Assembly: GCF_900105725.1 (NCBI RefSeq)
Contig: NZ_FNLM01000034.1
Location: 806,001 to 870,000 of the forward strand
Direction: 5' to 3'
Length of the DNA: 64,000 bases
DNA from: Gordonia westfalica
Lineage (GTDB): Bacteria > Actinomycetota > Actinomycetes > Mycobacteriales > Mycobacteriaceae
Below are positions 1-8,894 of the stretch, piece by piece (position 1 is the stretch's first letter; every line of letters begins with the position of its first letter). The position numbers and the translations under genes were made by a program. The notes under the pieces are model-generated. The model saw only the letters and a program-made list of their open reading frames with translations. It was not told the DNA's origin and did not search any database.

Positions 1-427
1 GGACCTCTTCGAGCTCCACCGGGTCGACGCCGCGGGTCACCACGAGGTAGTCCCGCATGACCACCGAATGCCGGTTCTCCTCGGCCGTCCACCGGCCGAC
101 CCACCATCCCCACGCGTCGTCGAGGCTGAAGTTGTCGGCGATGACCCGGTGATACGACGGCAGGTTGTCCTCGGTCAGCAGGTTGGTGATCATCGCCGCC
201 TTGGCGGTCTCGGACAGCTGCGACTGCGCCGGGTCCCAGTCGACGCCGCCCAGCATCGCGAAGTTGCGCCCCTCGTCCCACGGCACGTAGTCGTGGGGAT
301 GCCAGTCCTTCGTCATCCGCATGTGCCGCTCCACCTCGGTCTCGCAGACCGGCAGCAGTTCGCGGAGGAGGTCCGATCCGGTCATCCCGGTGTCGCTCAG
401 TTCGGGGGGTCCGATGAGGGTGGTCAC
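1..427 (-). CDS. Acyl-ACP desaturase (DesA-like), 3' part cut off by window edge
   Basis: N-terminal 142 codons of a soluble ferritin-like fatty acyl-ACP desaturase, which puts a double bond into acyl chains using a di-iron centre. The reverse strand from a GTG at 427 reads VTTLIGPPELSDTGMTGSDL and then a helical desaturase N-terminus ending near TAEENRHSVVMRDYL. The EENRH segment is the typical ExxH iron-binding motif. The start is the first in-frame GTG; no ATG lies upstream in frame. The gene diverges from the DevR-like regulator, leaving a 208-bp shared upstream region. The C-terminal iron ligands are outside the window. DesA1- or DesA2-like cannot be decided from the fragment. Confidence 0.85.
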   Translation of the reverse strand, partial: MTTLIGPPELSDTGMTGSDLLRELLPVCETEVERHMRMTKDWHPHDYVPWDEGRNFAMLGGVDWDPAQSQLSETAKAAMITNLLTEDNLPSYHRVIADNFSLDDAWGWWVGRWTAEENRHSVVMRDYLVVTRGVDPVELEEV

Positions 428-512
428 GTGCGCTCCTGGTCCGAAGGTCGGGTTGGACAGGCGGATCGAGAATCCGTCGACCACCACTCTGCTCGCCGGG
501 GCGGGTGTTGCT

Positions 513-532
513 CGTGGGGAGAAAGTCCCGCA
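513..532. promoter_or_regulatory. Possible DosR/DevR-type box between desaturase and devR-like gene
   Basis: The 20-mer cgtggggagaaagtcccgca has a well-matched right half (AGTCCCG) and a partial left half (GGG) compared with the known DosR consensus TTSGGGACTWWAGTCCCSAA. It lies 86 bases upstream of the desaturase GTG and just over 100 bases upstream of the response regulator, so it could serve either gene. The left half lacks the ACT core, so this is only a candidate, resting on position next to a DevR-like gene as much as on sequence. Confidence 0.3.
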
Positions 533-635
533 TCCATGGGGGCGGACGTCGCGAATCGAGCCGGAACACTGTCGCCGCCGACACAGCGGGCCGTTGTGAG
601 TTCTCGCAGCTGAGAAGGTCCGGTACGTTCAGACC

Positions 636-1301
636 ATGGCTGACGATTCGACCCCCGCCCCGGTCCGCGCCTACCTCGTCGACGACCACGAACTCGTCCG
701 ACGCGGACTCCGCGACCTCCTCGGCACCGCAGGCGACATCGAGGTCGTCGGCGAAGCCGCATCCGTCGGTGAGGCGCTCGTCGGCATCCTCGCGACCAAG
801 CCCGACGTGGCGGTGCTCGACGTCCGGCTGCCCGACGGCAACGGAGTCGAACTCTGCCGCGACGTCCGCGCCGCCGAACCGGACGTGAAGTGCCTGATGC
901 TGACCAGCTATGCCGACGACGACGCCCTGCTCGCCGCGGTCCTCGCCGGCGCGTCGGGCTTCGTGCTCAAGCAGATCCTCGGCCACAACCTGGTCGCCGC
1001 GGTCCGCACCGTGGGTCAGGGCGGTTCCCTGCTCGACGATCGGTCGACGGCCGCCCTGCTCGCGAAGCTGCGCAGCGGCAAAGAGTCCGAGAAGGACCCG
1101 CTCGCCGAGCTCACCCATCAGGAACGCGAGGTGTTCAACCTCATCGGCGAAGGGCTGACCAACCGGCAGATCGCCGAGCGGATGTTCCTGGCGGAGAAGA
1201 CGATCAAGAACTACGTGTCCCGCATCCTCGGCAAGCTGGACATGCAGCGCCGCACGCAGGTCGCGGTGATGGCGACCAAGCTGCGCGACACCAAGGACTA
1301 G
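636..1301 (+). CDS. devR: DevR/DosR-like NarL-family response regulator
   Basis: 221-residue response regulator that closely resembles mycobacterial DevR/DosR throughout. The receiver domain has acidic residues at 16-17 ([10 protein letters not shown]), the expected phospho-acceptor Asp62 in [10 protein letters not shown], and a conserved Thr-Ser in LMLTSY. A linker is followed by a LuxR-type helix-turn-helix near residues 145-210 with [20 protein letters not shown]. The family activates hypoxia, NO and dormancy genes when phosphorylated by GAF sensor kinases. Its likely partner is the DevS-like kinase ending at 11488 on the opposite strand, 10 kb away, whereas devR and devS are usually adjacent. 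The start is the ATG before ADDSTPAPV. Confidence 0.9.
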   Translation: MADDSTPAPVRAYLVDDHELVRRGLRDLLGTAGDIEVVGEAASVGEALVGILATKPDVAVLDVRLPDGNGVELCRDVRAAEPDVKCLMLTSYADDDALLAAVLAGASGFVLKQILGHNLVAAVRTVGQGGSLLDDRSTAALLAKLRSGKESEKDPLAELTHQEREVFNLIGEGLTNRQIAERMFLAEKTIKNYVSRILGKLDMQRRTQVAVMATKLRDTKD

Positions 1302-1888
1302 CTGTAGTGACCTGACACGTTGTTGTCAGGCGGCGAGTAATGAACCTGCGCCGCAGTCCCCGGGCCGTGTAGACACATCCACTCCGTCAGGAGGTCCTCC
1401 CCATCTCGAGCGGGCACGCCGTCAACAACCTCTCGGGTCATGACAACTAGCCACCGCCAGCGGACCCCTGCGGCCCGGGCGCGTACCCCAGCGAGGAGGG
1501 GCCGCGCTGCTCGACATCAACCAGCCGAGCCTGCGCAACTGAATCGAGAAAGACGCGCCGATCGTCACTACTCACTGCCCTGGGAAGGCAACGGTCGGCC
1601 AGCGGGGCCCGACCACAAAGCCGTCGGCGGACCCGCACTGTGGAATCATCCGTGCGCCCACGATATGGAATGGCAAGGAACTTCAGCGACTCCCTAGTAA
1701 TCCCGTCTCCACAGGAGGTAGAGTCAACCGTTACGTCGTCGCCATAGCCTCGCTGGCGTCGAATAGTACGCCGACTGTCGTTCCACCGGAGTTCGGCAGC
1801 GCGACCGACCCGATGTCACCGCGGTCCAGTCATTCCAGGGATCACTCCCGAGTTCGCGGCGGCTGGTCCGATGGAAGGGAATTGAGTC
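1302..1888. other. 587-bp gap between devR and the stress cassette
   Basis: I find no convincing gene here; the 85-codon frame at 1440-1697 is arginine/proline-rich and matches nothing I know. The gap holds the hairpin at 1311-1330, a short open tail ending NNLSGHDN-stop at about 1448 that could be a relic of a transposase C-terminus (not supportable), and presumably the promoter of the chaperone operon. I looked for HAIR (CTTGAGT-N7-ACTCAAG) and CIRCE operators and for a clean GGAAC...GTT stress-sigma promoter and saw none. The dnaK Shine-Dalgarno (gaaggga) is at 1873-1879. Confidence 0.6.
1311..1330 (+). terminator. 7-bp hairpin just after devR
   Basis: CCTGACA and TGTCAGG form a perfect inverted repeat around a six-base loop, starting 10 bases after the devR stop. 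There is no T-run, so it is either a weak, actinobacterial-style terminator for devR or the edge of the inserted segment. Confidence 0.35.
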
Positions 1889-3769
1889 ATGCCAACAGCT
1901 GTGGGAATTGACCTGGGTACCACGAATTCGGTGATCGCAAGCTGGCAAGGCGGTGAACCGGTGGTGATCTCCAACGTCGAGGGAGCGCGGACGACTCCGT
2001 CGGTGGTCGCCTTCACTGAGAGTGGCGAGCGCCTGGTAGGTCAGCTTGCACGACGGCAGGCGATCTTGAATCCGAAGGGCACGATCTACTCGGCGAAACG
2101 CTTCATCGGGCGTCACTACGATGAGATCTCCGAGGAAGCGCGAGCGGTCAGCTTCGACGTCGTGCCGGGCGACAACGGTGAGGCCCGAATCGACGTGCGG
2201 GGCAAGAAGTATGCGCCGGAGGAGATCAGCGCGCTCGTGCTGCGCAAGCTCGTCGACGACGCGAGCAAGTTCCTCGGAGAGAAGGTGAAGGAAGCGGTCA
2301 TCACCGTTCCGGCCTATTTCAATGACGCGCAGCGCAACGCCACCAAGGATGCCGGCCGCATCGCCGGCCTCGAAGTTCTGCGAATCATCAACGAACCGAC
2401 CGCCGCGGCACTGGCGTACGGCATGGACAAGCAGGTCCATGAAACCGTACTGGTCTTCGACCTCGGCGGCGGCACCTTCGATGTGAGTCTGCTCGACGTC
2501 GGTGAGGGCGTGGTCGAGGTTCGGTCCACGGCCGGGGACTCGCACCTCGGCGGAGACGACTTCGATCGGCGCCTGGTGGACTTCCTCGCCGACGAATTCC
2601 AGCGTGCCGAGAACATCGATCTGCGCGAGGATGCGCAGGCATTGCAACGACTGTTCGAGGCCGCGGAGAAGGCCAAGGTCGAGTTGTCATCGGTGACACA
2701 GGCGCAGGTCAACCTACCCTTCGTCACCGCCGACGCAAACGGACCCAAGCACCTCACCACCACGATCATGAGATCGAAGTTCGAGGATCTCACGGCGGAT
2801 CTGGTAGAACGCTGCCTCGATCCGGTGAAGCAGGCGATGAGTGACGCCAAGGTCACCGCCAACGAGATCGACGAGGTAATCCTGGTCGGGGGTTCGACAC
2901 GTATTCCGGCGGTGCAGGCGCTGGTTCGCCGGCTCACCGGCGGCAAGGACCCCCACATGGGCGTGAACCCGGACGAGGTCGTGGCACTAGGTGCCGCAGT
3001 CCAGGCGGGCGTGCTCAAGGGCGAGGTCTCCGATGTGCTGCTGCTGGATGTCACACCGCTGTCCCTCGGCGTCGAGACCCAGGGCGGCGTGATGACAAAA
3101 ATCATCGAGCGCAACACGACGATCCCGGCCCGGCGCAGCGAAGTGTTCTCCACAGCGGAAGACAACCAGTCCGCCGTGGACGTGGTGGTGTTGCAGGGCG
3201 AACGCGAGCGGGCCGCCGACAACCGGGTCCTCGGCCGGTTCCGCCTCGAAGACATCCGCCCTGCTCCGCGCGGTGAAGCCCAGGTGGAGGTCACCTTCGA
3301 CATCGACGCCAACGGCATCCTGAACGTCACCGCCCGCGACAAGGACACCGGAAAAGAACAGAGCATCACGATCAGCGAGCAGGGCAACCTCGACCAGAGC
3401 GAGGTCGAACGGATGCTCGCCGAGGCCGAACGGAACCGCGGCGAGGACGAGGCGCTGCGCAAGGCGGTCGACGCCCGAAACGCGCTCGATTCGGTTGCCT
3501 ACCAAGTGGAACGGCGACTCGCCGAACTCGGCGACAGCGCCCCACCGCATGACAGGGCACGCGCCGAGATGCTGATCACCGATGCCCGGAAAGCGGTGCA
3601 AGATGGTGCGTCCCCTGCGGAGGTAGAGCCATTGACCTCGGAGCTACAACAATTGCTCTACGGGCTTGCACCGGCGCCAACCGGTGACAGCGACGGGCAC
3701 CAGGTCGGCGACGCAACGGGCACGTCGTCAGATGACGACGTGATCGACGCCGAATTCGATCGGAGCTGA
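1889..3769 (+). CDS. dnaK: DnaK-type Hsp70 chaperone (stress-cassette copy)
   Basis: 626-residue Hsp70, full length for the family (about 625 in mycobacteria). The ATPase domain starts with [10 protein letters not shown] and has phosphate-2 and adenosine motifs ([30 protein letters not shown]). It is followed by the linker and substrate domain ([11 protein letters not shown]) and an acidic tail DDDVIDAEF. It folds and disaggregates proteins together with GrpE, DnaJ and ClpB. The lid region (residues about 500-590) is more diverged than usual. With the adjacent clpB, trx and reductase-like genes, this suggests an accessory stress-island copy rather than the only chromosomal dnaK. The ATG at 1889 has gaaggga ten bases upstream. 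First gene of the operon. Confidence 0.95.
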   Translation: MPTAVGIDLGTTNSVIASWQGGEPVVISNVEGARTTPSVVAFTESGERLVGQLARRQAILNPKGTIYSAKRFIGRHYDEISEEARAVSFDVVPGDNGEARIDVRGKKYAPEEISALVLRKLVDDASKFLGEKVKEAVITVPAYFNDAQRNATKDAGRIAGLEVLRIINEPTAAALAYGMDKQVHETVLVFDLGGGTFDVSLLDVGEGVVEVRSTAGDSHLGGDDFDRRLVDFLADEFQRAENIDLREDAQALQRLFEAAEKAKVELSSVTQAQVNLPFVTADANGPKHLTTTIMRSKFEDLTADLVERCLDPVKQAMSDAKVTANEIDEVILVGGSTRIPAVQALVRRLTGGKDPHMGVNPDEVVALGAAVQAGVLKGEVSDVLLLDVTPLSLGVETQGGVMTKIIERNTTIPARRSEVFSTAEDNQSAVDVVVLQGERERAADNRVLGRFRLEDIRPAPRGEAQVEVTFDIDANGILNVTARDKDTGKEQSITISEQGNLDQSEVERMLAEAERNRGEDEALRKAVDARNALDSVAYQVERRLAELGDSAPPHDRARAEMLITDARKAVQDGASPAEVEPLTSELQQLLYGLAPAPTGDSDGHQVGDATGTSSDDDVIDAEFDRS

Positions 3770-3777
3770 AGCCCACG

Positions 3778-4305
3778 ATGGACGGCTCTGGGGATCATTC
3801 AACGACCGAGCCGGCTCGCGACGGTGCTGACACCGACCAGTCCGGGACAGCGGCGCGAGATCACACCGACACAGGTGCCGAGTTGGCTCAACTCGAGGAC
3901 CGCTGGCGCAGGGCCTTGGCGGATCTGGACAACCTGCGCAAGCGCTATGCCAAGGATCTGGACCGGGAACGCGCCGCCGAAGTAGCACAGGTCTCCGCGG
4001 CATGGCTACCGGTACTGGACAACCTGGAGCTTGCTCTAGCGCATGCGGGTAGCGACCCGCAGACTGTCATCGACGGGGTGAAGGCGACTCGTGACCAGGC
4101 AGTGCAGGTGTTGGCACGCTACGGCTTCGAGCGCCACGACGAGGTCGGGGTGCCGTTCTCCCCGGAGCTCCACGAGGTGGTCAGCGTTGTGGCCCAACCG
4201 GACCTTCCCTCGGGGACCGTGATCGAGGTCGTCCGCCCGGGCTACGGGGAGGGCGCGCAGCAGTTGCGTCCAGCCGCGGTGGTCGTCAGCCGCCCCGAGG
4301 GGTGA
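3778..4305 (+). CDS. grpE: GrpE nucleotide exchange factor
   Basis: 175 residues. An acidic, disordered N-terminus of about 40 residues is followed by a coiled-coil dimerisation helix (ELAQLEDRWRRALADLDNLR) and the beta domain ending in the GrpE signature GYGEGAQQLRPAAVVV. It releases ADP from the DnaK encoded 8 bases upstream. The tight spacing shows cotranscription. The ATG at 3778 is the natural start; the C-terminal beta domain lacks a few of the usual VMV-type residues but the overall fold signature is clear. Confidence 0.93.
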   Translation: MDGSGDHSTTEPARDGADTDQSGTAARDHTDTGAELAQLEDRWRRALADLDNLRKRYAKDLDRERAAEVAQVSAAWLPVLDNLELALAHAGSDPQTVIDGVKATRDQAVQVLARYGFERHDEVGVPFSPELHEVVSVVAQPDLPSGTVIEVVRPGYGEGAQQLRPAAVVVSRPEG

Positions 4306-4311
4306 GCATCG

Positions 4312-5220
4312 ATGGCACGGGATTACTACGAAGCGCTCGGGGTCCCGCGGGACGCCGGCACCGAGGAGATCCAGCAGGCTTACCGGAAGCTGGCCCGCAA
4401 GTACCACCCCGACGTGAACAAGGACCCCACCGCAGAGGACTTGTTCAAAGAAGCCAACGAGGCCTACCAGGTGTTGTCCGACCCGGACACCCGGAAACGC
4501 TACGACCGGTTCGGCGCCGACTTCCGGCATGTCCCTGACGATTACGACGAACGGGTCCGCGCAAGCGCCGGCCGGTACGGCGGTGGCGGGGGCAGACGGG
4601 TGCACTTCAGGCACGGTGTCGGTGGCGAGGGCGGCGTCGACTTCGAGGACCTCTTCGGGCAGATGTTCGGCGGCGGTGGAGGGTACGGGCCGATTCCTGG
4701 CGCCGATCAGGAAGCGGAACTGGAACTGACCCTGGAAGAGGCGTATCGGGGCGGCAAACGCACTCTCAGACTGGACGGACGGCAGTACGACGTCGACATT
4801 CCGGCCGGTGTCCTGGACGGCCAGCGAATCCGGCTGGCCGGGCAAGGCGGCCGGAGCAACGGTGACGCGCCGCCCGGGGATCTGTACCTCGTGGTGCGGA
4901 TCAAGCCGCATTCGCGGTTCCGGGTACAGGGCCGGGACATTTACGTCGACCTGCCCGTATCGCCATGGGAGGCGGTACTCGGATCGACCGTCGTCGTTCC
5001 CACCCCGGGTGGCGAGGCGAAAGTCAAAGTGGTGCCGGGCTCGTCGACGGGACGGAAGCTGCGCCTACGCGGAGAGGGAATGCCAAATCCGCGGGGCGCC
5101 AACGGCAACCTCTACGCCGAAATCAAGGTCATGGTGCCGCCGAAACCGACAGCACGCGAGCGCGAGCTGTTCCAGCAGTTGGCCACCGAATCGAACTTCG
5201 ATCCGAGGAAAGAGACATGA
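4312..5220 (+). CDS. dnaJ: DnaJ-family co-chaperone, zinc-finger-less (class B/CbpA type)
   Basis: 302 residues. The J domain at 1-65 carries HPD at 32-34 (RKYHPDVNK). A Gly/Phe-rich linker follows (about 85-125, GGGGGYG), then the two C-terminal beta domains ([36 protein letters not shown]). The four CxxCxGxG zinc repeats of class A DnaJ are absent, as in CbpA and DnaJ2-like proteins. It delivers substrate and stimulates the DnaK ATPase. The stop overlaps the next start (ATGA), coupling it to the MerR-like modulator, an arrangement that recalls cbpA-cbpM. Confidence 0.93.
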   Translation: MARDYYEALGVPRDAGTEEIQQAYRKLARKYHPDVNKDPTAEDLFKEANEAYQVLSDPDTRKRYDRFGADFRHVPDDYDERVRASAGRYGGGGGRRVHFRHGVGGEGGVDFEDLFGQMFGGGGGYGPIPGADQEAELELTLEEAYRGGKRTLRLDGRQYDVDIPAGVLDGQRIRLAGQGGRSNGDAPPGDLYLVVRIKPHSRFRVQGRDIYVDLPVSPWEAVLGSTVVVPTPGGEAKVKVVPGSSTGRKLRLRGEGMPNPRGANGNLYAEIKVMVPPKPTARERELFQQLATESNFDPRKET

Positions 5221-5546
5221 GCACCCCGACCCCGGTCACCCAGTACGTATTGGTTCGCCGTGCCGCATTGTCGCCAGATGCCTTCGCCAAACGTACCGGG
5301 TTGCACCCTGACCTGGCACGAAAGCTTGTGGCTCTCGGCCTGCTCGACGCCCACCGCGCCGCCGACGGCGAGATGTCGTTCGAACCGTCCGAAGTGGCCC
5401 ACGCCGCCCGCATCCAACGGCTGCGGACCGGTCTGGGCCTGAACTACTCGGCAATCGGGCTCGTGCTCGATCTGCTGGATCGAATCGAGAAACTCGAAGC
5501 AGCTTCCCGCAGAAGGAGGACACCCCGATGGACACCGGCAGCCTGA
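5217..5546 (+). CDS. MerR/CbpM-like chaperone modulator (HspR-like)
   Basis: 109-residue protein beginning [20 protein letters not shown]. Residues 18-75 look like a MerR-type winged-helix unit ([20 protein letters not shown], then [20 protein letters not shown]). A short coiled coil ([14 protein letters not shown]) and a basic tail follow. The family includes CbpM, which inhibits CbpA-type J proteins, and HspR, which represses dnaK operons. The helix-turn-helix is not canonical for HspR, so direct J-protein control is at least as likely as DNA binding. The start overlaps the dnaJ stop (ATGA) and the end overlaps clpB by 19 bases, so all three are translationally linked. Confidence 0.75.
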   Translation: MSTPTPVTQYVLVRRAALSPDAFAKRTGLHPDLARKLVALGLLDAHRAADGEMSFEPSEVAHAARIQRLRTGLGLNYSAIGLVLDLLDRIEKLEAASRRRRTPRWTPAA

Positions 5547-8161
5547 CTGAAAAGTCACGAGAAGCCCTGCAGGAAGCCCAGAACGTAGCGACCAGAATGG
5601 GTCACACCGAGGTCGACGGAGAGCACCTGTTGCTCGCGTTGGTCGATCAGCCGGAAGGGTTGGTCCCCCGACTGCTCGAGCAGGCCGGCGCGAACGTCGA
5701 TGCCCTGCGATCCGACCTGGAACGTGAACTGTCGCGCAGGCCGAAAGTCAGCGGCCCCGGCGCGACGCCCGGTCAGGTGATGATCACCCAGCGGTTGGCC
5801 AAGCTGCTCGACGCCGCGGAGCGGGAGGCGAAGCGACTCAAGGATTCCTACGTATCGGTGGAGCATCTCGTGATGGCCCTCTCCGAGGAGGGATCGGCCA
5901 GTGCGGCAGGGCGGGTCCTCGCCAGTCATGGGGTCACACGAGAGGCCTTCCTCACGGCGCTGACGAAAGTGCGCGGCAATCAACGCGTCACCTCGGCGAC
6001 CCCGGAGGGGGCGTACGAGGCTCTGGAGAAGTACGGACGCGACCTCGTCTCCGAGGGGCGCGCAGGCAAACTCGATCCGGTCATCGGCCGGGATTCCGAG
6101 ATCCGCAGGGTGACGCAGATCCTCAGCCGGAAGACGAAGAACAATCCGGTGCTGATCGGCGACCCCGGCGTCGGTAAGACCGCGATCGTCGAGGGCCTCG
6201 CCCAGCGGATCGTCCGCGGCGACGTGCCCGAGGGCCTGCGCGACAAGACGATCTTCTCGCTCGACATGGGTTCCCTGGTGGCGGGCGCGAAGTACCGCGG
6301 CGAGTTCGAGGAGCGACTGCAGGCGGTGCTGTCCGAGGTGAAGTCGGCCGAGGGGCACATCCTGTTGTTCGTCGACGAGTTACACACAGTGGTCGGTGCG
6401 GGATCAGTCGGCGGCGAGGGATCTCTCGACGCGGGCAACATGCTCAAGCCGATGCTCGCCCGCGGCGAACTGCACATGATCGGTGCCACCACTCTCGACG
6501 AGTATCGCAAGCACATCGAATCCGATGCGGCACTGGAGCGTCGCTTCCAGACCGTTCTCGTCGACGAGCCCAGCGCCGAGGATGCGATCTCGATTCTGCG
6601 CGGACTTCGAGAACGCCTCGAGGTGTTTCACGGCGTGAAGATTCAGGACGGCGCACTGGTGGCCGCCGTGACCCTCTCGCACCGGTACATCACCGACCGC
6701 TTCCTTCCGGACAAGGCGATCGATCTGGTGGACGAGGCGTGTGCCCGGCTACGCACCGAAATCGATTCGATGCCCGCCGAACTCGACGAGCTCACCCGGA
6801 AGGTGACCCGGCTGGAGATCGAAGAGGCCGCGCTGTCCAAGGAAACGGACGCGGCCAGCAAGACGCGCCTCGAAGAACTGCGTAAGGAGCTGGCCGATCT
6901 ACGGGCCGAGGCCGACGCCCGGCACGCTCAGTGGGAGGCGGAGCGGCAGGCGATCCGGCGGGTTCAGGAGCTGCGGGGGGAGCTGGAACGATTGCGCCAC
7001 GAGGCCGAGGAGGCGGAGCGCAACTACGACCTCAATCGGGCCGCCGAGTTGCGATACGGCGAGATCACCGAACTCGAACGCAGACTCGAGGCGGCGGAGG
7101 AGCAACTGGCCACCAGGCAGGGCCGCAATCCATTGCTGCGCGAGGTGGTCACCGACGACGAGATCGCAGAGATCGTGGCCGCATGGACGGGTATCCCGGT
7201 CGCCCGGCTGCAGGAAGGTGAACGGGAGAAGCTGTTGAAGCTCGACGAGATTCTGCACGAGAGGGTCGTCGGTCAGGACGAGGCGGTGCAACTGGTCGCA
7301 GACGCGGTGATCCGGGCGAGGTCCGGTATCCGTGATCCGCGCCGGCCGATCGGTTCGTTCATCTTCCTGGGCCCGACGGGCGTGGGAAAGACCGAGCTCG
7401 CAAAGACGCTGGCCAGTGCCCTCTTCGACAGCGAAGACAACATGGTGCGCCTGGACATGAGCGAATACCAGGAGCGGCACACGGTGAGCAGGCTCATCGG
7501 TGCGCCCCCCGGGTACGTCGGCTACGACGAGGGCGGCCAGCTCACCGAGGCGGTACGCCGCAAGCCGTACTCCGTGGTGCTCTTCGACGAGATCGAGAAG
7601 GCCCACGCCGACGTCTTCAATACCCTGCTGCAGGTACTCGATGACGGCCGGATCACCGATTCGCAAGGGCGGCACGTCGATTTCCGGAACACCGTGATCA
7701 TCATGACCTCCAACATCGGATCCCAGCATCTCCTCGACGGAGTCACAACCGACGGCGAGATCAAACCGGACGCCCGGGAACGGGTGCTGGCGGAACTGCG
7801 CGGGCACTTCCGTCCCGAATTCCTCAACCGGGTCGACGACATCGTGTTGTTCACCCCGCTCACCCTGCCCCAGATCGAGCACATCGTGGAGCTGCAACTC
7901 ACCGACCTTCGGAACAGGCTGTCGGAGCGGCAGATACACCTGAATATCACGCCGGAAGCACGCCGGCTCATCGCCGAACACGGTTTCGACCCGGTCTACG
8001 GTGCGCGGCCGCTGCGACGGTACATCGCCCACGAGGTCGAGACCAAGATCGGCCGTGCGCTGTTGCGGGGCGAAATCGCACCGGGGGGCACCATCAGTGT
8101 CACGGTGGACGGCGACGAGCTCGCCGTCGCGTATGCGGAACCCGCTGTCGCGTCGGCCTGA
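5528..8161 (+). CDS. clpB: ClpB disaggregase
   Basis: 877-residue AAA+ disaggregase. Clp N repeats occupy about 1-150. The first AAA domain has Walker A GDPGVGKT at 211-218 and Walker [10 protein letters not shown]. The middle coiled coil, about 410-530, is rich in Glu/Arg/Leu heptads. The second AAA domain has GPTGVGKT near 614 and [11 protein letters not shown], plus the sensor region GARPLRRYI near the C-terminus. The long middle domain marks ClpB rather than ClpC or ClpA. It threads aggregated protein, cooperating with the DnaK/DnaJ/GrpE set encoded immediately upstream. The ATG at 5528 follows agaaggagg, a strong ribosome binding site. Full length for the family (about 850-880). Confidence 0.96.
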   Translation: MDTGSLTEKSREALQEAQNVATRMGHTEVDGEHLLLALVDQPEGLVPRLLEQAGANVDALRSDLERELSRRPKVSGPGATPGQVMITQRLAKLLDAAEREAKRLKDSYVSVEHLVMALSEEGSASAAGRVLASHGVTREAFLTALTKVRGNQRVTSATPEGAYEALEKYGRDLVSEGRAGKLDPVIGRDSEIRRVTQILSRKTKNNPVLIGDPGVGKTAIVEGLAQRIVRGDVPEGLRDKTIFSLDMGSLVAGAKYRGEFEERLQAVLSEVKSAEGHILLFVDELHTVVGAGSVGGEGSLDAGNMLKPMLARGELHMIGATTLDEYRKHIESDAALERRFQTVLVDEPSAEDAISILRGLRERLEVFHGVKIQDGALVAAVTLSHRYITDRFLPDKAIDLVDEACARLRTEIDSMPAELDELTRKVTRLEIEEAALSKETDAASKTRLEELRKELADLRAEADARHAQWEAERQAIRRVQELRGELERLRHEAEEAERNYDLNRAAELRYGEITELERRLEAAEEQLATRQGRNPLLREVVTDDEIAEIVAAWTGIPVARLQEGEREKLLKLDEILHERVVGQDEAVQLVADAVIRARSGIRDPRRPIGSFIFLGPTGVGKTELAKTLASALFDSEDNMVRLDMSEYQERHTVSRLIGAPPGYVGYDEGGQLTEAVRRKPYSVVLFDEIEKAHADVFNTLLQVLDDGRITDSQGRHVDFRNTVIIMTSNIGSQHLLDGVTTDGEIKPDARERVLAELRGHFRPEFLNRVDDIVLFTPLTLPQIEHIVELQLTDLRNRLSERQIHLNITPEARRLIAEHGFDPVYGARPLRRYIAHEVETKIGRALLRGEIAPGGTISVTVDGDELAVAYAEPAVASA

Positions 8162-8175
8162 TCGGAGGTGAGGTC

Positions 8176-8628
8176 ATGGGACCCGAAAAGGTGAAGTGCC
8201 CGAACTGCGGCAAAGTCAACAATGTGCCGGCGGCCGGGGAAGGAAAACCCCGCTGCGGGAACTGCCACCAATCGCTTCCCTGGATCGCCGCGGCCGGGGA
8301 CGGTGACTTTCCGGAGGTTGCCGAGAAGTCCTCGGTGCCTGTACTCGTCGATCTCTGGGCGACGTGGTGCGCGCCGTGCCGCATGGTCAGCCCGGCGCTC
8401 GAGCAGCTCGCCACAGAACGTGCGGGTCAGATCAAGCTGGTCAAGGTCGACGTCGATGCTGCTCCCCAGATGGCCGAACGGTTCACCGTCCGCGCCGTAC
8501 CAACACTGCTGGTAATGAACCGGGGTGAAGTCCTTGCACGTCAAGCTGGCGCAGCCCCGGTTCGCCAGCTGCGCACGTGGCTGGATGAGACACTCCCGGA
8601 AGATGCAGACAAGAACGCTGAATCATGA
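8176..8628 (+). CDS. Thioredoxin with N-terminal zinc ribbon (Trx2/TrxC type)
   Basis: 150 residues. The N-terminal zinc ribbon uses Cys8/Cys11 (CPNC) and Cys27/Cys30 (CGNC) and precedes a thioredoxin fold with active site W64-C-A-P-C68. The usual WCGPC has Ala in place of Gly, which may shift the redox potential. The cis-proline strand (VRAVPTLLVMNRGE) is present. It reduces protein disulfides in the cytosol; Trx2-type proteins also hold zinc and respond to oxidants such as hypochlorite. It lies 14 bases after clpB and its stop overlaps the next start (ATGA), so it belongs to the same operon. Confidence 0.93.
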   Translation: MGPEKVKCPNCGKVNNVPAAGEGKPRCGNCHQSLPWIAAAGDGDFPEVAEKSSVPVLVDLWATWCAPCRMVSPALEQLATERAGQIKLVKVDVDAAPQMAERFTVRAVPTLLVMNRGEVLARQAGAAPVRQLRTWLDETLPEDADKNAES

Positions 8629-8894
8629 CCTTTGTTCATCAGGCGGACCCACACGTGACCGCCATCCGGGCCGTCATGCCCCGGACCCCGCAGGGTTGCG
8701 AGGAATGTCTTCGCCTCGGCACCCCGTGGGTGCATCTGCGCCTTTGCCTGACGTGCGGACACGTCGGTTGTTGCGACTCCTCGCCCGGCAAGCACGCAAG
8801 CGCACACGCTCGCGTCATCGGCCATCCGATCGTCCAGTCGCTGGAACCCGGTGAAGATTGGCGCTGGTGTTATGTCGACCAGAACTTCGTCTGA
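8625..8894 (+). CDS. UBP-type zinc-finger protein
   Basis: 89 residues, essentially a single ZnF-UBP domain. It has Cys25-x2-Cys28, Cys41-x2-Cys44 and Cys49/Cys50, then the His-rich segment GKHASAHARVIGHP. In eukaryotes this fold binds the C-terminal diglycine of ubiquitin. Bacterial stand-alone versions are common in actinobacteria, often next to thioredoxin-reductase-like genes, and their ligand is not established to my knowledge. It is translationally coupled to thioredoxin upstream (ATGA), and its 3' end overlaps the oxidoreductase gene by about 20 bases. I infer a zinc/thiol or C-terminus-binding accessory role in the redox part of this cassette. Confidence 0.85.
   Translation: MTFVHQADPHVTAIRAVMPRTPQGCEECLRLGTPWVHLRLCLTCGHVGCCDSSPGKHASAHARVIGHPIVQSLEPGEDWRWCYVDQNFV

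Noticed and set aside
1380..1450. Short open tail ending NNLSGHDN-stop, reminiscent of transposase C-termini
   Set aside because: Only about 25 codons remain, there is no DDE motif and no inverted repeat; cannot be told from chance.
1440..1697. 85-codon open frame in the devR-dnaK gap
   Set aside because: Low-complexity Arg/Pro composition, no ribosome site, no family resemblance.
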